From Verrucomicrobiota bacterium (lineage in GTDB: Bacteria; Verrucomicrobiota; Verrucomicrobiia; Limisphaerales; JACPZS01), in contig JACPZS010000126.1 of the NCBI GenBank assembly GCA_016195385.1, positions 1 through 43,790 on the forward strand: a DNA stretch of 43,790 nucleotides. The letters run 5' to 3'. Shown piece after piece: positions 24,072 to 32,778 of this stretch. The position numbers and the translations under genes are program-made. Position 1 is the stretch's first letter, and every line of letters begins with the position of its first letter. The notes beneath the pieces are model-generated. The model saw nothing but the letters and a program-made list of their open reading frames with translations. It was not told where the DNA came from and ran no database searches.

Positions 24072-26054
24072 GTGAGCAAAATTGTCGGCATTGATTTGGG
24101 AACCACGAATTCGCTGGTCGCGACCGTGGACAGTGGAATTCCACTCGTCATTGCGGACGTGGACGGGCGGCGACTGACGCCGTCGGTCGTCCACTGGCCG
24201 GCTGCGGATGCGGGCGCTCTCGTCGGCCACGCGGCGAATCGCGTGCGGGTTGTAAAACCGGGCGAGACGGTTTATTCGGTCAAGCGATTCATCGGCCGGC
24301 GCGGTGCGGACATTGCGCGCGAAGAAATGCTTGTGACTTATCCGGTTCGAGGCGAAGGCAGCGGCCCCGTCGGTATCGAAATTCACGGTCGCGCGATCAC
24401 GCCGGAGGAAGTTTCCGCAGAGGTGTTGAAAAAATTGAAGCGCGATGCGGCGGTTTATTTCGGCGAGCCAATCACGCGGGCGGTGATCACGGTGCCGGCC
24501 TACTTCAACGACGCGCAACGCAACGCCACGAAAAAGGCCGGCGAGTTGGCGGGCCTGACCGTCGAGCGAATCCTCAATGAGCCGACCGCCGCCGCGCTGG
24601 CGTACGGTTTGAATAAACTGAAAGAGAAGTCGAAGATCGCGGTCTATGATCTCGGCGGAGGCACGTTCGATCTTTCGATCCTTGAATTGAACAGCGGCGT
24701 CTTCCAAGTGCTTGCAACGAACGGGGACACGCGGCTCGGAGGCGACGATCTTGACAAACGGCTGGTTGATTTCTTGGTCGAAAAAGTTCGCGCCAGCGGC
24801 GGGCCGGACTTGAGCGCCCAAGTTGAAATTCACCAAGCTGGTAAGCCGCCCGGCGCTCCAATCCACGAAAATCCAGATTCACCGGCGATGCTTTCCATCG
24901 TGGCCCGCATCCGCGAAGCCGCGGAAGCCGCAAAAATCAAGCTCTCAACGGAAACGGAAATTGAAATCGCGCTGCCTTTCCTGATACCGGATTTCAGTTT
25001 CAGCTACGTGCTGACACGGACGGAACTGGAGTCGCTCACGCGCGACATCATTTTGCGGACGCGGACGCACTGTCTGCGTTCGCTGGCCGACGCCAAGCTG
25101 GAAGCGAAAGATCTCGATCAAGTCATCCTCGTTGGCGGGCAGACGCGCATGCCGTTGGTAAGAAAAATTGTGACCGAGATTTTTGGCTGCGCTGAGTTCG
25201 AGGAAGAGCGCGGCCAAATCCGGCTCGGCTCGGAATATCACCGCGCCTCCGGACCGATGCTCAACACATCGCAGAATCCGGACGAAGCCGTCGCTTTGGG
25301 CGCGGCGATTCAAGCGGAGATTTTGTCCGGCGGATTCAAGAACATGCTTCTGCTCGATGTGACGCCGCTGTCGCTGGGCATCGAGACCTTTGGCGGCTTG
25401 ATGAACGCGATCATCCACCGCAACTCCACGATTCCAATCAAAGCCGGCGAAGTGTTCACGACTGCGGTGAATCACCAGCCGAACATGCTCATTCACGTGC
25501 TGCAGGGCGAGCGCGAGCGCGCGGAAGACAACTGGAGCCTGGGGCGGTTCACGATTGATTTTGAACGCGCGCCCAAAGGCGTGCCGCGCGTCGGGGTTCA
25601 ATTTGAGATCGACGCGAATGGAATTTTGCATGTGCTCGCGCGCGATCTGAAAACCGGCCGGCAGACCGTGGTCGAAATGAAATCCGCCGTCGATGTGGAT
25701 GACACATCCGTGCAAAAGATGGTGGAGGAATCCGTCGAGCACGCGTTTGAAGATTTGGTGGCCCGCCGCTGGGTCGAAGCCCGACTCAAGTCGGAGGAAG
25801 TTTTGGCGGCCGCGCGCGCAGGTCTGGCCGCTCACCGGGACGAACTGGACACGACGAGTTGCGAGCGAATCGCCACGGCAATGGAATCAATCCAGCAGGC
25901 TTTGGCTGCCGTCGATGCGCAAACTGAAATCGGCGATGTGAAGCGTTTGCTCTTGGCAAAACAGGAGCTGGACGAGGCCTCAGTCCCGTTGGCCGATTTA
26001 ATGATGGATAAAGCGATGGAAACTCTGCTCCGCAAGCAGGGGATGATTCAGTAG
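24072..26054 (+). CDS. Hsp70/DnaK-family chaperone with extra insertions
   Basis: A 660-residue Hsp70 starting at a GTG (MSKIVGIDLGTTNSLVA). The ATPase domain has the phosphate-1 motif at 6-17, PAYFNDAQRNATKKAGELAG near 145, the phosphate-2 motif VYDLGGGTFDLSILEL near 192 and VILVGGQTRMP near 352. Two segments exceed the usual sequence: about residues 240-275 (GGPDLSAQVEIHQAGKPPGA and following), and about 373-400 between FGCAEF and NPDEAVALGAA. The substrate domain reads LLDVTPLSLGIETFGG, then DIDANGILHV-like FEIDANGILHVLARD. The lid is short and lacks the C-terminal tail of housekeeping DnaK, more like HscA. No iron-sulfur assembly or grpE/dnaJ genes are nearby, so a specialised paralogue is likely. 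It is convergent with infC. Confidence 0.9.
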   Translation: MSKIVGIDLGTTNSLVATVDSGIPLVIADVDGRRLTPSVVHWPAADAGALVGHAANRVRVVKPGETVYSVKRFIGRRGADIAREEMLVTYPVRGEGSGPVGIEIHGRAITPEEVSAEVLKKLKRDAAVYFGEPITRAVITVPAYFNDAQRNATKKAGELAGLTVERILNEPTAAALAYGLNKLKEKSKIAVYDLGGGTFDLSILELNSGVFQVLATNGDTRLGGDDLDKRLVDFLVEKVRASGGPDLSAQVEIHQAGKPPGAPIHENPDSPAMLSIVARIREAAEAAKIKLSTETEIEIALPFLIPDFSFSYVLTRTELESLTRDIILRTRTHCLRSLADAKLEAKDLDQVILVGGQTRMPLVRKIVTEIFGCAEFEEERGQIRLGSEYHRASGPMLNTSQNPDEAVALGAAIQAEILSGGFKNMLLLDVTPLSLGIETFGGLMNAIIHRNSTIPIKAGEVFTTAVNHQPNMLIHVLQGERERAEDNWSLGRFTIDFERAPKGVPRVGVQFEIDANGILHVLARDLKTGRQTVVEMKSAVDVDDTSVQKMVEESVEHAFEDLVARRWVEARLKSEEVLAAARAGLAAHRDELDTTSCERIATAMESIQQALAAVDAQTEIGDVKRLLLAKQELDEASVPLADLMMDKAMETLLRKQGMIQ

Positions 26055-26111
26055 CAAGCTTACGGGAAATATCGAGAAACGTTGGCGGCGATTGCTTTGA
26101 GCTTGCTCCCG

Positions 26112-26879
26112 TCAGGAAGAAACTTGATCGAGCTTGGCCTCCAGCGCAGCAAAAGGGTTGTTTACAAAGCCGCCGGGCGTCGCAGTCGGCAAGGATGACT
26201 CTTTCGCGTGTCTTGAAGTTTCGGAAGCTTCAGTTCTCACCTTAACGGGCCGGCTCTCACCAGCATCCGTCGGCTCATCCGAATGCTCGGCGGGACTCTG
26301 TTCATCTCCTTTCGGATGCTTGGCGCGCTTGTTTCGCGGGAGCGGGCTTAACACGACCGTCAGGCCTTTGCCGATGAGTTTTGGCGGAGCGTCGGGGTGG
26401 CCATAAAGGGCGACATCTTCCAGAAATTTGTTGACCACTTTGAAGCCGTATTCCTGATGCGCCATCTCTCGTCCCCGGAATTTCAGCGCCACTTTGACTT
26501 TCATTTCCTCGCAGAGAAAATCCACGGCGTGACTCAATTTCACCCCAAAGTCATGCGGATCAATCGCCGCGCTGAGTTGAATCTCTTTGAGTTTGTTCGC
26601 GTGCTGATGCTTGCGGGACTCTTTGTCCTTTTTGGCCTGCTCGTAACGAAACTTTCCATAATCAACCACGCGGCAAACCGGCGGGGTCGCATTCGGGGCG
26701 ATCTCCACCAAATCAACGCCCTGGCTTTGAGCCATCTTGATCGCGTCGTGCAGTGAAAACACCCCCAGTTGCTGACCTTCGTCACCAATCACCCGGACTT
26801 CGCGGGCGCGGATTTTCCCATTGACCCGAACGAAGGAACTGGCGGAAGCGGAGTTACGAGAAGCAAAAGGGCGGCTCAA
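26112..26879 (-). CDS. infC: Translation initiation factor IF-3 with long C-terminal tail
   Basis: A 255-residue IF-3. The N-domain begins FVRVNGKIRAREVRVIGDEG, with VDLVEIAPNATPPVCRVVDY and GKFRYEQAKKDKESRKHQ; the C-domain has KVALKFRGREMAHQEYGF. The core ends near residue 180. Another 75 or so charged residues (for example GDEQSPAEHSDEPTDAGESR) follow, finishing NPFAALEAKLDQVSS. The only ordinary start before an in-frame TAA is TTG at 26879, preceded by GGAGAGGG at good spacing. IF-3 limits its own synthesis through non-ATG starts in other bacteria, so a TTG start fits. A ten-codon ORF overlaps the TTG. The usual downstream genes rpmI and rplT are absent. Confidence 0.94.
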   Translation of the reverse strand: MSRPFASRNSASASSFVRVNGKIRAREVRVIGDEGQQLGVFSLHDAIKMAQSQGVDLVEIAPNATPPVCRVVDYGKFRYEQAKKDKESRKHQHANKLKEIQLSAAIDPHDFGVKLSHAVDFLCEEMKVKVALKFRGREMAHQEYGFKVVNKFLEDVALYGHPDAPPKLIGKGLTVVLSPLPRNKRAKHPKGDEQSPAEHSDEPTDAGESRPVKVRTEASETSRHAKESSLPTATPGGFVNNPFAALEAKLDQVSS

Positions 26880-26908
26880 GACGCCCTCTCCGGTTGGAAC
26901 TTATTCAT
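26876..26908 (-). promoter_or_regulatory. Ten-codon leader ORF overlapping the infC start
   Basis: An ATG at 26908 opens MNKFQPERAS and stops with a TGA that overlaps the infC TTG as TTGA. The infC ribosome binding site (GGAGAGGG) lies inside the small ORF. Ribosomes finishing the leader would be placed on the TTG, so translational coupling is plausible. No strong binding site precedes the leader ATG itself. Confidence 0.4.
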
Positions 26909-26930
26909 GCAGCTTTTTATATCTACAGCG

Positions 26931-26946
26931 TCTGCCCGCAGGCAGA
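26931..26946. repeat. Small perfect hairpin in the infC leader
   Basis: TCTGCC-CGCA-GGCAGA is a perfect six-base stem with a four-base loop, 52 bases upstream of the infC TTG start. It has no T-run, so it is not a normal terminator. It could be an mRNA leader structure. The rest of 26909-27150 holds nothing I can name. Confidence 0.4.
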
Positions 26947-27150
26947 ACGACGCAACCAATAGGGTTTTCCGGCCCAGCCTGCAAGTGAAATTTCGGCATG
27001 TCTCCTGGCATCTTCACGGGCCGAATTTGAACATTTCCTGACTGTACCCAATTTCAAAAGGCGGGTTCGTGGATGCGAAAATTGATCCGCCGCACAACTT
27101 GGAGGGTTGATTGTTGGTCGCTCCGGTGAGTTGCAATGGCAACCTGCGCT

Positions 27151-30100
27151 TCACTGACGCAAACGGAAAAACTGCGACGCGCCCAGCGGCTTGATCGTTT
27201 GGGGGTTCTTGGCTCCGCCGACATCCCGCCAAGAGCCGGATAACGAGTCGGACGATTGGAGGACGCCCGCACCTGTCCAAGAGATGACCAAATCGTGCGC
27301 GGCGTTCCGCGTGACACTCAGTTCGCCAAAGACATCGTTGCCGCTGGAGAAAATCGAAAGCGCCTGGTCGCCGGCCACCGCCGTTTCCGGCCCCACGAAG
27401 CGGATGTTGTCGATCGAGCCGACATAGATCACATTTTCCGTCGGATTTTTCTCCAGCATTTGCACGTTAACGACTAATTCGATAACCTGGCTGGGATCGA
27501 ATGGGCAAAAATAATCCGGCTGGGTAAACTGATCGAGTGTTGCCGAGATTGTGTCCCAGCCATCTTTACCAGGCGTGTAAACCTTGGTGAAATGAATCCC
27601 TCGTTGCACGAGGCTGCAGTTCGGATCGTTGCGGTTTTTCAACTGCAATTCCAGCACGCACTGCCGGCCGTCGCGTTCCATGAAGTCGGCGGAGAAAGAA
27701 TAATTCTTCCACTCCGCGAAGTTGACCGGCAGCGCCCACTCGGGATTGAAATCCAGGAATAAACCGAAGCCGGCGAAGGCGCCCGAATCGATCCGATTCC
27801 ACGCGACGATGAACGCCGACTGGCTGCCGTCGCTGCCAAGCAGATGAACCCCCTTGTCCAACAGCACAAAATCGGGGTTGGTTTGATCGTAGCCGTACGC
27901 GTGCCACGGTGCCAGGCGGGAAAAATCCTCGCCAGCGTAGCGATCCTCAAAATCGTCATCCAGATCGGGCGGCCCGGTGAAATGAAGGTTGTCGAAGTAG
28001 CCTTCGTAGATCGCGTTCGTGGTGGCCATGCGGATGTTAAAAGCCCAATCGCGGACCTTGGTGCGGTCAAAAGGCTGAGATTGGCCCAGGGGTTGCACAA
28101 ACCGATCGAGCGAGGCGGCAATGGTGTCCCAACCTTGCGCGTCGGGCGCGTACGGTTTCGTGAATTCGACCCAATTGTCATTGATGTCTTTGACCTGAAG
28201 TTCCAACACACAAGGCAGGCCATGCGCTTCTTTGAAGTCGGCGGTGAAGAAATACTTGCTCCGCAAACTCGCCTGCGCTGGCAGTGTCCACACCGTCGTG
28301 CCGCGCACGATGCCAAACCCGGAAAACAAACCAACGCCGGGCGGGTTGGTGACGATGAGAAAAGCCACGTTCGTATGAGCCGGTTCCCAGAGGACTCCAT
28401 TTGAAAGCAGCTTTGCCGGGCCGTCCTTGGGATACACGTAATTGAACCACGGAAACATCGGCGTGCGATCCAGGCCGCGGTCGCGTCCTTCAAAACTTTC
28501 ACTGACATTGTGCGACCGAGTGCCCGGAGCGGATTGCAGCACCGCGCTCCACGAGAACGGTCCGCGCGCACTTGCCGGAACCGTGACGGTAAAGAAATTG
28601 GTTCCGCTGCCTTCGGTCGTGACGTTCGTAACGGCGGTCATGAGTTGGCCAGTCGCATTTCGCAACTCGAGGATAACGTTGAAGTGTTGCGCCTTCGCAT
28701 CTAGCGATTCCCAAAGCGCGGCGCGACTGGCGGGCGTCGAATCACCCGGCAGATACGACGGGATGTCTTCCCATTTCACTCCGATTATGTAGGTGCCCCT
28801 CGGCAGCACCGTTGCGGGCAAAGCCAGCGGTCGCGCTCCCCACGCCAGTCGCACCGGCAAAAAAGTTTCACTGACACGCACGCCGCTCTGTTCGAGCCAG
28901 GCGTGAAACACATATTCCCCGCCTTCCGCCGTCGAAACATACGCGGGATCGTTCAAGTCGGGATCGGAAATCGGCACCAGCAATTTGGATGTGCCATTCC
29001 CGCTGACGAGGAAGGGTGAATCCGTTCGTCCGTAAATTCTGTTGGGCGGATTCACCAACTCGAAGCTGGCGAACATTTCGAGACCGGCATCCTGCAGGTC
29101 GTAACCGACATCCAGCGCGTAAGGCTGGCCGTTGGGCCGAATGACCATCGGCGCACTGTTGAACCAAATCTTGTTCGGGCTGGGGTTGACGAGTGAACCG
29201 TCCTGCCCGCCGGCACGAGCGTAAGCATAAAGCAAAACGTAGTCGTCCCCCGTCATTGTAAACTTCAAGTCGCCGCTCGAATTCGTTGTGAGAATTCCGC
29301 TGCCCGTCAGGTTCTCGACGACTTTGCCATCCAGCAAAGAATGCGCCGTGAGGGTGAGGTTGATGGTGTTCGTGCTTTCGTTGAGCAGCGAAATGAGCAC
29401 GCTGCCGTCGCGGCAAATGCGGTAATCGGGCATCACGTAATTGGCGTGAACACCGGTCAAGTCGATGGCCGGCTGGAGGCCAAAGTGCGCTCGATAAATC
29501 GCGGACAGCCAGTCGTGGCGAAAATCCCAGAGCGGCTCGTGAGGGACGCCGGAGTCCAAAAACGTGTCACTCAACGCGAAGGAGTTCAGCGCGGATTTGC
29601 CATGGCCACTCGTGCCAGACTTGATGACGAGCGCGGGCGTGTTGGGCGCCGCCCCTTGGAATCCCGAATGGGTCACGATAGTTTTGCCGGAAGTCAGCGC
29701 GAGGCCGTGCCAGATCTCCCAAGTTTTGAAGGTGGCACGGTAATTTGGTCCAAACAGGCCACCTAGCCCGCTGACGCCGCGAAAGCTGATCGCCTGATAG
29801 TCATCTTTGGTGACGATGGCGTGCAGGCCTTCCGCTGCTTTCGCGACATTGATTCCAAAAATCTCGTCCATGCGCGCGGCCCAGTTGTCGTTCGTGTGAT
29901 GATACGCGTTGAACCGTCCGGGGATATCCGCGTCAGCATGGACGTGAACGCCGGCCGGCAAGACTTTCGTGGCGACGGCGTCAAGTTGATCTGGCCGCAT
30001 GAAATAGGAGCGGCAGAGCAGCAGCGCCGGAGCGTTCGTGTAGGCGCCAGCGTCGAAGGCCCGATCGTCGATGATGCTGGGCCGCAGACCCACGCGTTTG

Positions 30101-31908
30101 AGCGCGCCCCACATCTTGGCGATTTCCTGATTGGCGCGCGGCCAGACCATGTCGGTGTTCGTGCTCCAGAAAAAATTCACATCCGTCCGCGGCGGGCGGG
30201 AACCTCCCAGGAGATGGTCAATGCGTAAAAATTCCATCCGCCGGAACATGTCCAGCACGTTCGAATAAACCGGCTCCTTGAGGCGGCGCGTCTGCTCCAC
30301 GATGCCGAAACCGCGCTCGCGCAGAAAATAATTTCGCGTGAACTGGCTGCGGTCGTTCCAGTGAAAGATGTGCGTGCCGATGGCGCCAGACATCAGCGAT
30401 TCCCAAACCTGGCCGGGCAGTGCCTTGGGCTGGCGCAGGCCGGCGTAGGGCACGTCGAACAAATCTTCCGTGCTGCTGTGGCCCGTCTCCGAAATCATCA
30501 CGGGCAGGCCGGACTCTTCCTGATATTTGCCGATGCCGAAATCGGCCGTGCGCAATTCGTCTCCGAGCGCGGCGTTCGCGTAGTTGTTGATCGCCCAAAA
30601 ATCCAGCGACGCGCCGGCTTTGGCGCAGCGGGCGACGATCACTTTCGCATCCTCGGCCGTGAAATTCGCGTCACGGCCATTGAAGATGCCGCCCACCATC
30701 GAATAAGTCCGGAGATGATACGGATCGTTGTCGCGCGCCGCCACCGCGCCGAGCGCCACATAGTCGCCGATGCTCTGCTTGCGCCATTGCGTCAAATCAT
30801 GGAAACCCGGATTAAAGCGATCGTCCGGGTACTTCGGTGGCATGACCACTTCGTCAAAGTTCGCGTAGCTTGTGAGCCAGTTGGCGTTCAACGCCACGAT
30901 GTCTCCGCGATAAATGTCCTTCAAGTAAGCGCGGAACGCGGTTTGCGAGATCGCGTCGTAGCCGATGAAACGATGGACTGCGTAGAGCTTCGGATCCTCC
31001 CATAGGTCGAAGTACGCGTATTCGTTTCCGAGAATCCACGCGCCTATGGCGTGGCTGTTTTTGTAGCGGGCAGTCACCGCCGCGATGTGTCGCTGATAAG
31101 CCGCGCGGGCGCCTGGATGTTCATAGTTGATCACGTCGGAAATCAGGCAGCCGAGCACACCGGGCAGCCGGTCTTTATACTTCGGGTCTTTCGACAAGTC
31201 GGCTTCCAGGCAACTCACAATGTTGGACAACCCGCCCGCGCGCGCGCCGCTCACAAGGCAGTTTTGCACCGTGGCCAGCAAAGCCGGGGGCACTTGGCTT
31301 AATACGCAGTTCAATGTGACGGGCGGCAGACAATTGGGCACCACGCCGAGGTTGTTGTTCGCCAGATTGGTGACCAGACACAGCGCGGTCGAAGGTGGCA
31401 GACAGTTCAGCGCCTGGGACGGCGTGCTATTGGCCAGGCATTGGATCACCTCGGGCGTGAGGCCGAGATAATTCACGTTGTGCCAGGCTTTGGGAAACCA
31501 CGCCGGCGGATATTGAAAGCCGACGAGGATGAACAGCTTCAGCCCCAGTTCCTCCGCCTTCGCGATCAAATGATCCGGTTTGCTCCAATCGTAAACGCCA
31601 TCCTCAGTGTTGACTTCGCCCCAGACGATTTCGCAACGCACCGAGTTGCAATACATCTTCTTAAACTCGAGCAAATCGTAGTCGAGCTGCTCAAACGACT
31701 GGTTCGCGCCGACTGGCGGGTTCCACACTTGGTAGGCGATGCCGCGCGGGATGAAGTATTCACCCTTGGCGGGATCCCAGAAGTAACCGTTCTTCATCTG
31801 GAGAAAACCGCCATCGGCCGCGTGCGCCGGGGGCCGCAGCAGCAGAAACAGTGGGAGCGCGATCCAGACGAGAATTTTGCGAAGCGGAGCGAGCAGTTTG
31901 AATTTCAT
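27151..31908 (-). CDS. Giant secreted GH42-like glycosidase
   Basis: A 1,585-residue protein with a signal peptide (ILVWIALPLFLLLRPPAHAA). Residues about 40-560 are a GH42/beta-galactosidase-like TIM barrel: SVRCEIVWGEVN near 93, the acid/base Glu in GAWILGNEYAYFDLW near 297 and the nucleophile Glu in PVMISETGHSS near 474. An insertion with eight cysteines occupies about residues 157-253. A trimer/beta-galactosidase middle region follows (LLLCRSYFMRPDQLD, a Rossmann-like part) and beta-sandwich domains. Then come two tandem copies of a carbohydrate-binding-like jelly roll (about 1150-1310 and 1318-1506) sharing FSGFGI/FAGFGL, PCVLELQVK/QCVLELQLK and GWDTIAASLDRF/GWDTISATLDQF. The C-terminus ends QFFRLRQ. 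Likely action is on galactoside-containing polysaccharide outside the cell. Confidence 0.88.
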   Translation of the reverse strand: MKFKLLAPLRKILVWIALPLFLLLRPPAHAADGGFLQMKNGYFWDPAKGEYFIPRGIAYQVWNPPVGANQSFEQLDYDLLEFKKMYCNSVRCEIVWGEVNTEDGVYDWSKPDHLIAKAEELGLKLFILVGFQYPPAWFPKAWHNVNYLGLTPEVIQCLANSTPSQALNCLPPSTALCLVTNLANNNLGVVPNCLPPVTLNCVLSQVPPALLATVQNCLVSGARAGGLSNIVSCLEADLSKDPKYKDRLPGVLGCLISDVINYEHPGARAAYQRHIAAVTARYKNSHAIGAWILGNEYAYFDLWEDPKLYAVHRFIGYDAISQTAFRAYLKDIYRGDIVALNANWLTSYANFDEVVMPPKYPDDRFNPGFHDLTQWRKQSIGDYVALGAVAARDNDPYHLRTYSMVGGIFNGRDANFTAEDAKVIVARCAKAGASLDFWAINNYANAALGDELRTADFGIGKYQEESGLPVMISETGHSSTEDLFDVPYAGLRQPKALPGQVWESLMSGAIGTHIFHWNDRSQFTRNYFLRERGFGIVEQTRRLKEPVYSNVLDMFRRMEFLRIDHLLGGSRPPRTDVNFFWSTNTDMVWPRANQEIAKMWGALKRVGLRPSIIDDRAFDAGAYTNAPALLLCRSYFMRPDQLDAVATKVLPAGVHVHADADIPGRFNAYHHTNDNWAARMDEIFGINVAKAAEGLHAIVTKDDYQAISFRGVSGLGGLFGPNYRATFKTWEIWHGLALTSGKTIVTHSGFQGAAPNTPALVIKSGTSGHGKSALNSFALSDTFLDSGVPHEPLWDFRHDWLSAIYRAHFGLQPAIDLTGVHANYVMPDYRICRDGSVLISLLNESTNTINLTLTAHSLLDGKVVENLTGSGILTTNSSGDLKFTMTGDDYVLLYAYARAGGQDGSLVNPSPNKIWFNSAPMVIRPNGQPYALDVGYDLQDAGLEMFASFELVNPPNRIYGRTDSPFLVSGNGTSKLLVPISDPDLNDPAYVSTAEGGEYVFHAWLEQSGVRVSETFLPVRLAWGARPLALPATVLPRGTYIIGVKWEDIPSYLPGDSTPASRAALWESLDAKAQHFNVILELRNATGQLMTAVTNVTTEGSGTNFFTVTVPASARGPFSWSAVLQSAPGTRSHNVSESFEGRDRGLDRTPMFPWFNYVYPKDGPAKLLSNGVLWEPAHTNVAFLIVTNPPGVGLFSGFGIVRGTTVWTLPAQASLRSKYFFTADFKEAHGLPCVLELQVKDINDNWVEFTKPYAPDAQGWDTIAASLDRFVQPLGQSQPFDRTKVRDWAFNIRMATTNAIYEGYFDNLHFTGPPDLDDDFEDRYAGEDFSRLAPWHAYGYDQTNPDFVLLDKGVHLLGSDGSQSAFIVAWNRIDSGAFAGFGLFLDFNPEWALPVNFAEWKNYSFSADFMERDGRQCVLELQLKNRNDPNCSLVQRGIHFTKVYTPGKDGWDTISATLDQFTQPDYFCPFDPSQVIELVVNVQMLEKNPTENVIYVGSIDNIRFVGPETAVAGDQALSIFSSGNDVFGELSVTRNAAHDLVISWTGAGVLQSSDSLSGSWRDVGGAKNPQTIKPLGASQFFRLRQ

Positions 31909-32037
31909 GTGCCGTCGTTTTGAGTTGTCTCCCGATGCCAGCAGCCAGAACCGTTTTACCAGCCACTTGCAACGCGAGTTACCTTCGATTTGCCCGCGGC
32001 GGGCGTCAAATAAAAATTGCCGCGCATCTCCGCAGAT

Positions 32038-32778
32038 CTAGGCCGAATCCGATTCCACTTCCTGGATTCGTCCGTCGAGCAACTCGATCACGCATGGTGC
32101 TCGACGCGCAACTTTCGCATCGTGCGTGGCGATGATCAACGTGGCGTTGCGTTCCGCGCGCAGTTCGCAAAGCAGGTTGATGATTTGTTCGCCCGTATGC
32201 GAATCCAGATTGCCCGTCGGCTCGTCGGCCAGGATGAGACTTGGTTCATTGATCAACGCCCGCGCAATGGCCACGCGCTGCTGTTCGCCTCCGGAGAGTT
32301 CGTAGGGACGATGCTCGATGCGCTCGCCGAGGCCGACGCGAGCCAGCAAGTCGCGACCGCGCCGGGTCGTTTCAGCGCTGCTCAATCGAGCCATGCGCGC
32401 GGGCAGGCAGACGTTTTCCAGCGCGTCAAGTTCCGGCAGCAAATGATACGCTTGGAAAATGAAACCGATGCGCAGGTTGCGAAAACGCGACAACGCACCG
32501 GGCGACATTTTGTCCAAGCGCAATCCTTCAAAAACAATTCCCCCGGCATTGGGCGCGTCCAGTCCACCGATGAGATGCAACAGCGTGCTTTTGCCCGCGC
32601 CCGACGCGCCGCGCAATGCGAGCAAATCGCCGCGACTCACACGCACGCTCACGCCGCGCAGGACTTCAAGCGAACGTTTGCCGATGGCGTAGGATTTATG
32701 CAAATCGCGCGCGACCAGAAGTTCACTGGTGTCGCCGTTTGAGTTGGATTGATTGGCCGCAGTTTCGCTCATCTTCAT
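32038..32778 (-). CDS. lolD: ABC transporter ATP-binding protein LolD
   Basis: A 246-residue ABC ATPase of the LolD/MacB group. Walker A is GASGAGKST (57-65), the Q-loop follows in GFIFQAYHLLPELDALENV, the signature is LSGGEQQRVAIARAL, and Walker B plus the D-loop is LILADEPTGNLDSHTG. It provides energy for releasing lipoproteins from the inner membrane toward the outer membrane. The start ATG at 32778 overlaps the lolC-type stop by four bases (ATGA), so the two are co-translated as a LolCD unit. A second permease gene is not seen, so the permease partner may work as a homodimer. Confidence 0.93.
   Translation of the reverse strand: MKMSETAANQSNSNGDTSELLVARDLHKSYAIGKRSLEVLRGVSVRVSRGDLLALRGASGAGKSTLLHLIGGLDAPNAGGIVFEGLRLDKMSPGALSRFRNLRIGFIFQAYHLLPELDALENVCLPARMARLSSAETTRRGRDLLARVGLGERIEHRPYELSGGEQQRVAIARALINEPSLILADEPTGNLDSHTGEQIINLLCELRAERNATLIIATHDAKVARRAPCVIELLDGRIQEVESDSA

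Noticed and set aside
21885-24151. A start at 24151 for the FG-GAP-TIM barrel gene
   Set aside because: It would overlap the Hsp70 start, and the residues before the signal peptide do not look like protein; 23884 or 23947 gives a proper exported protein.
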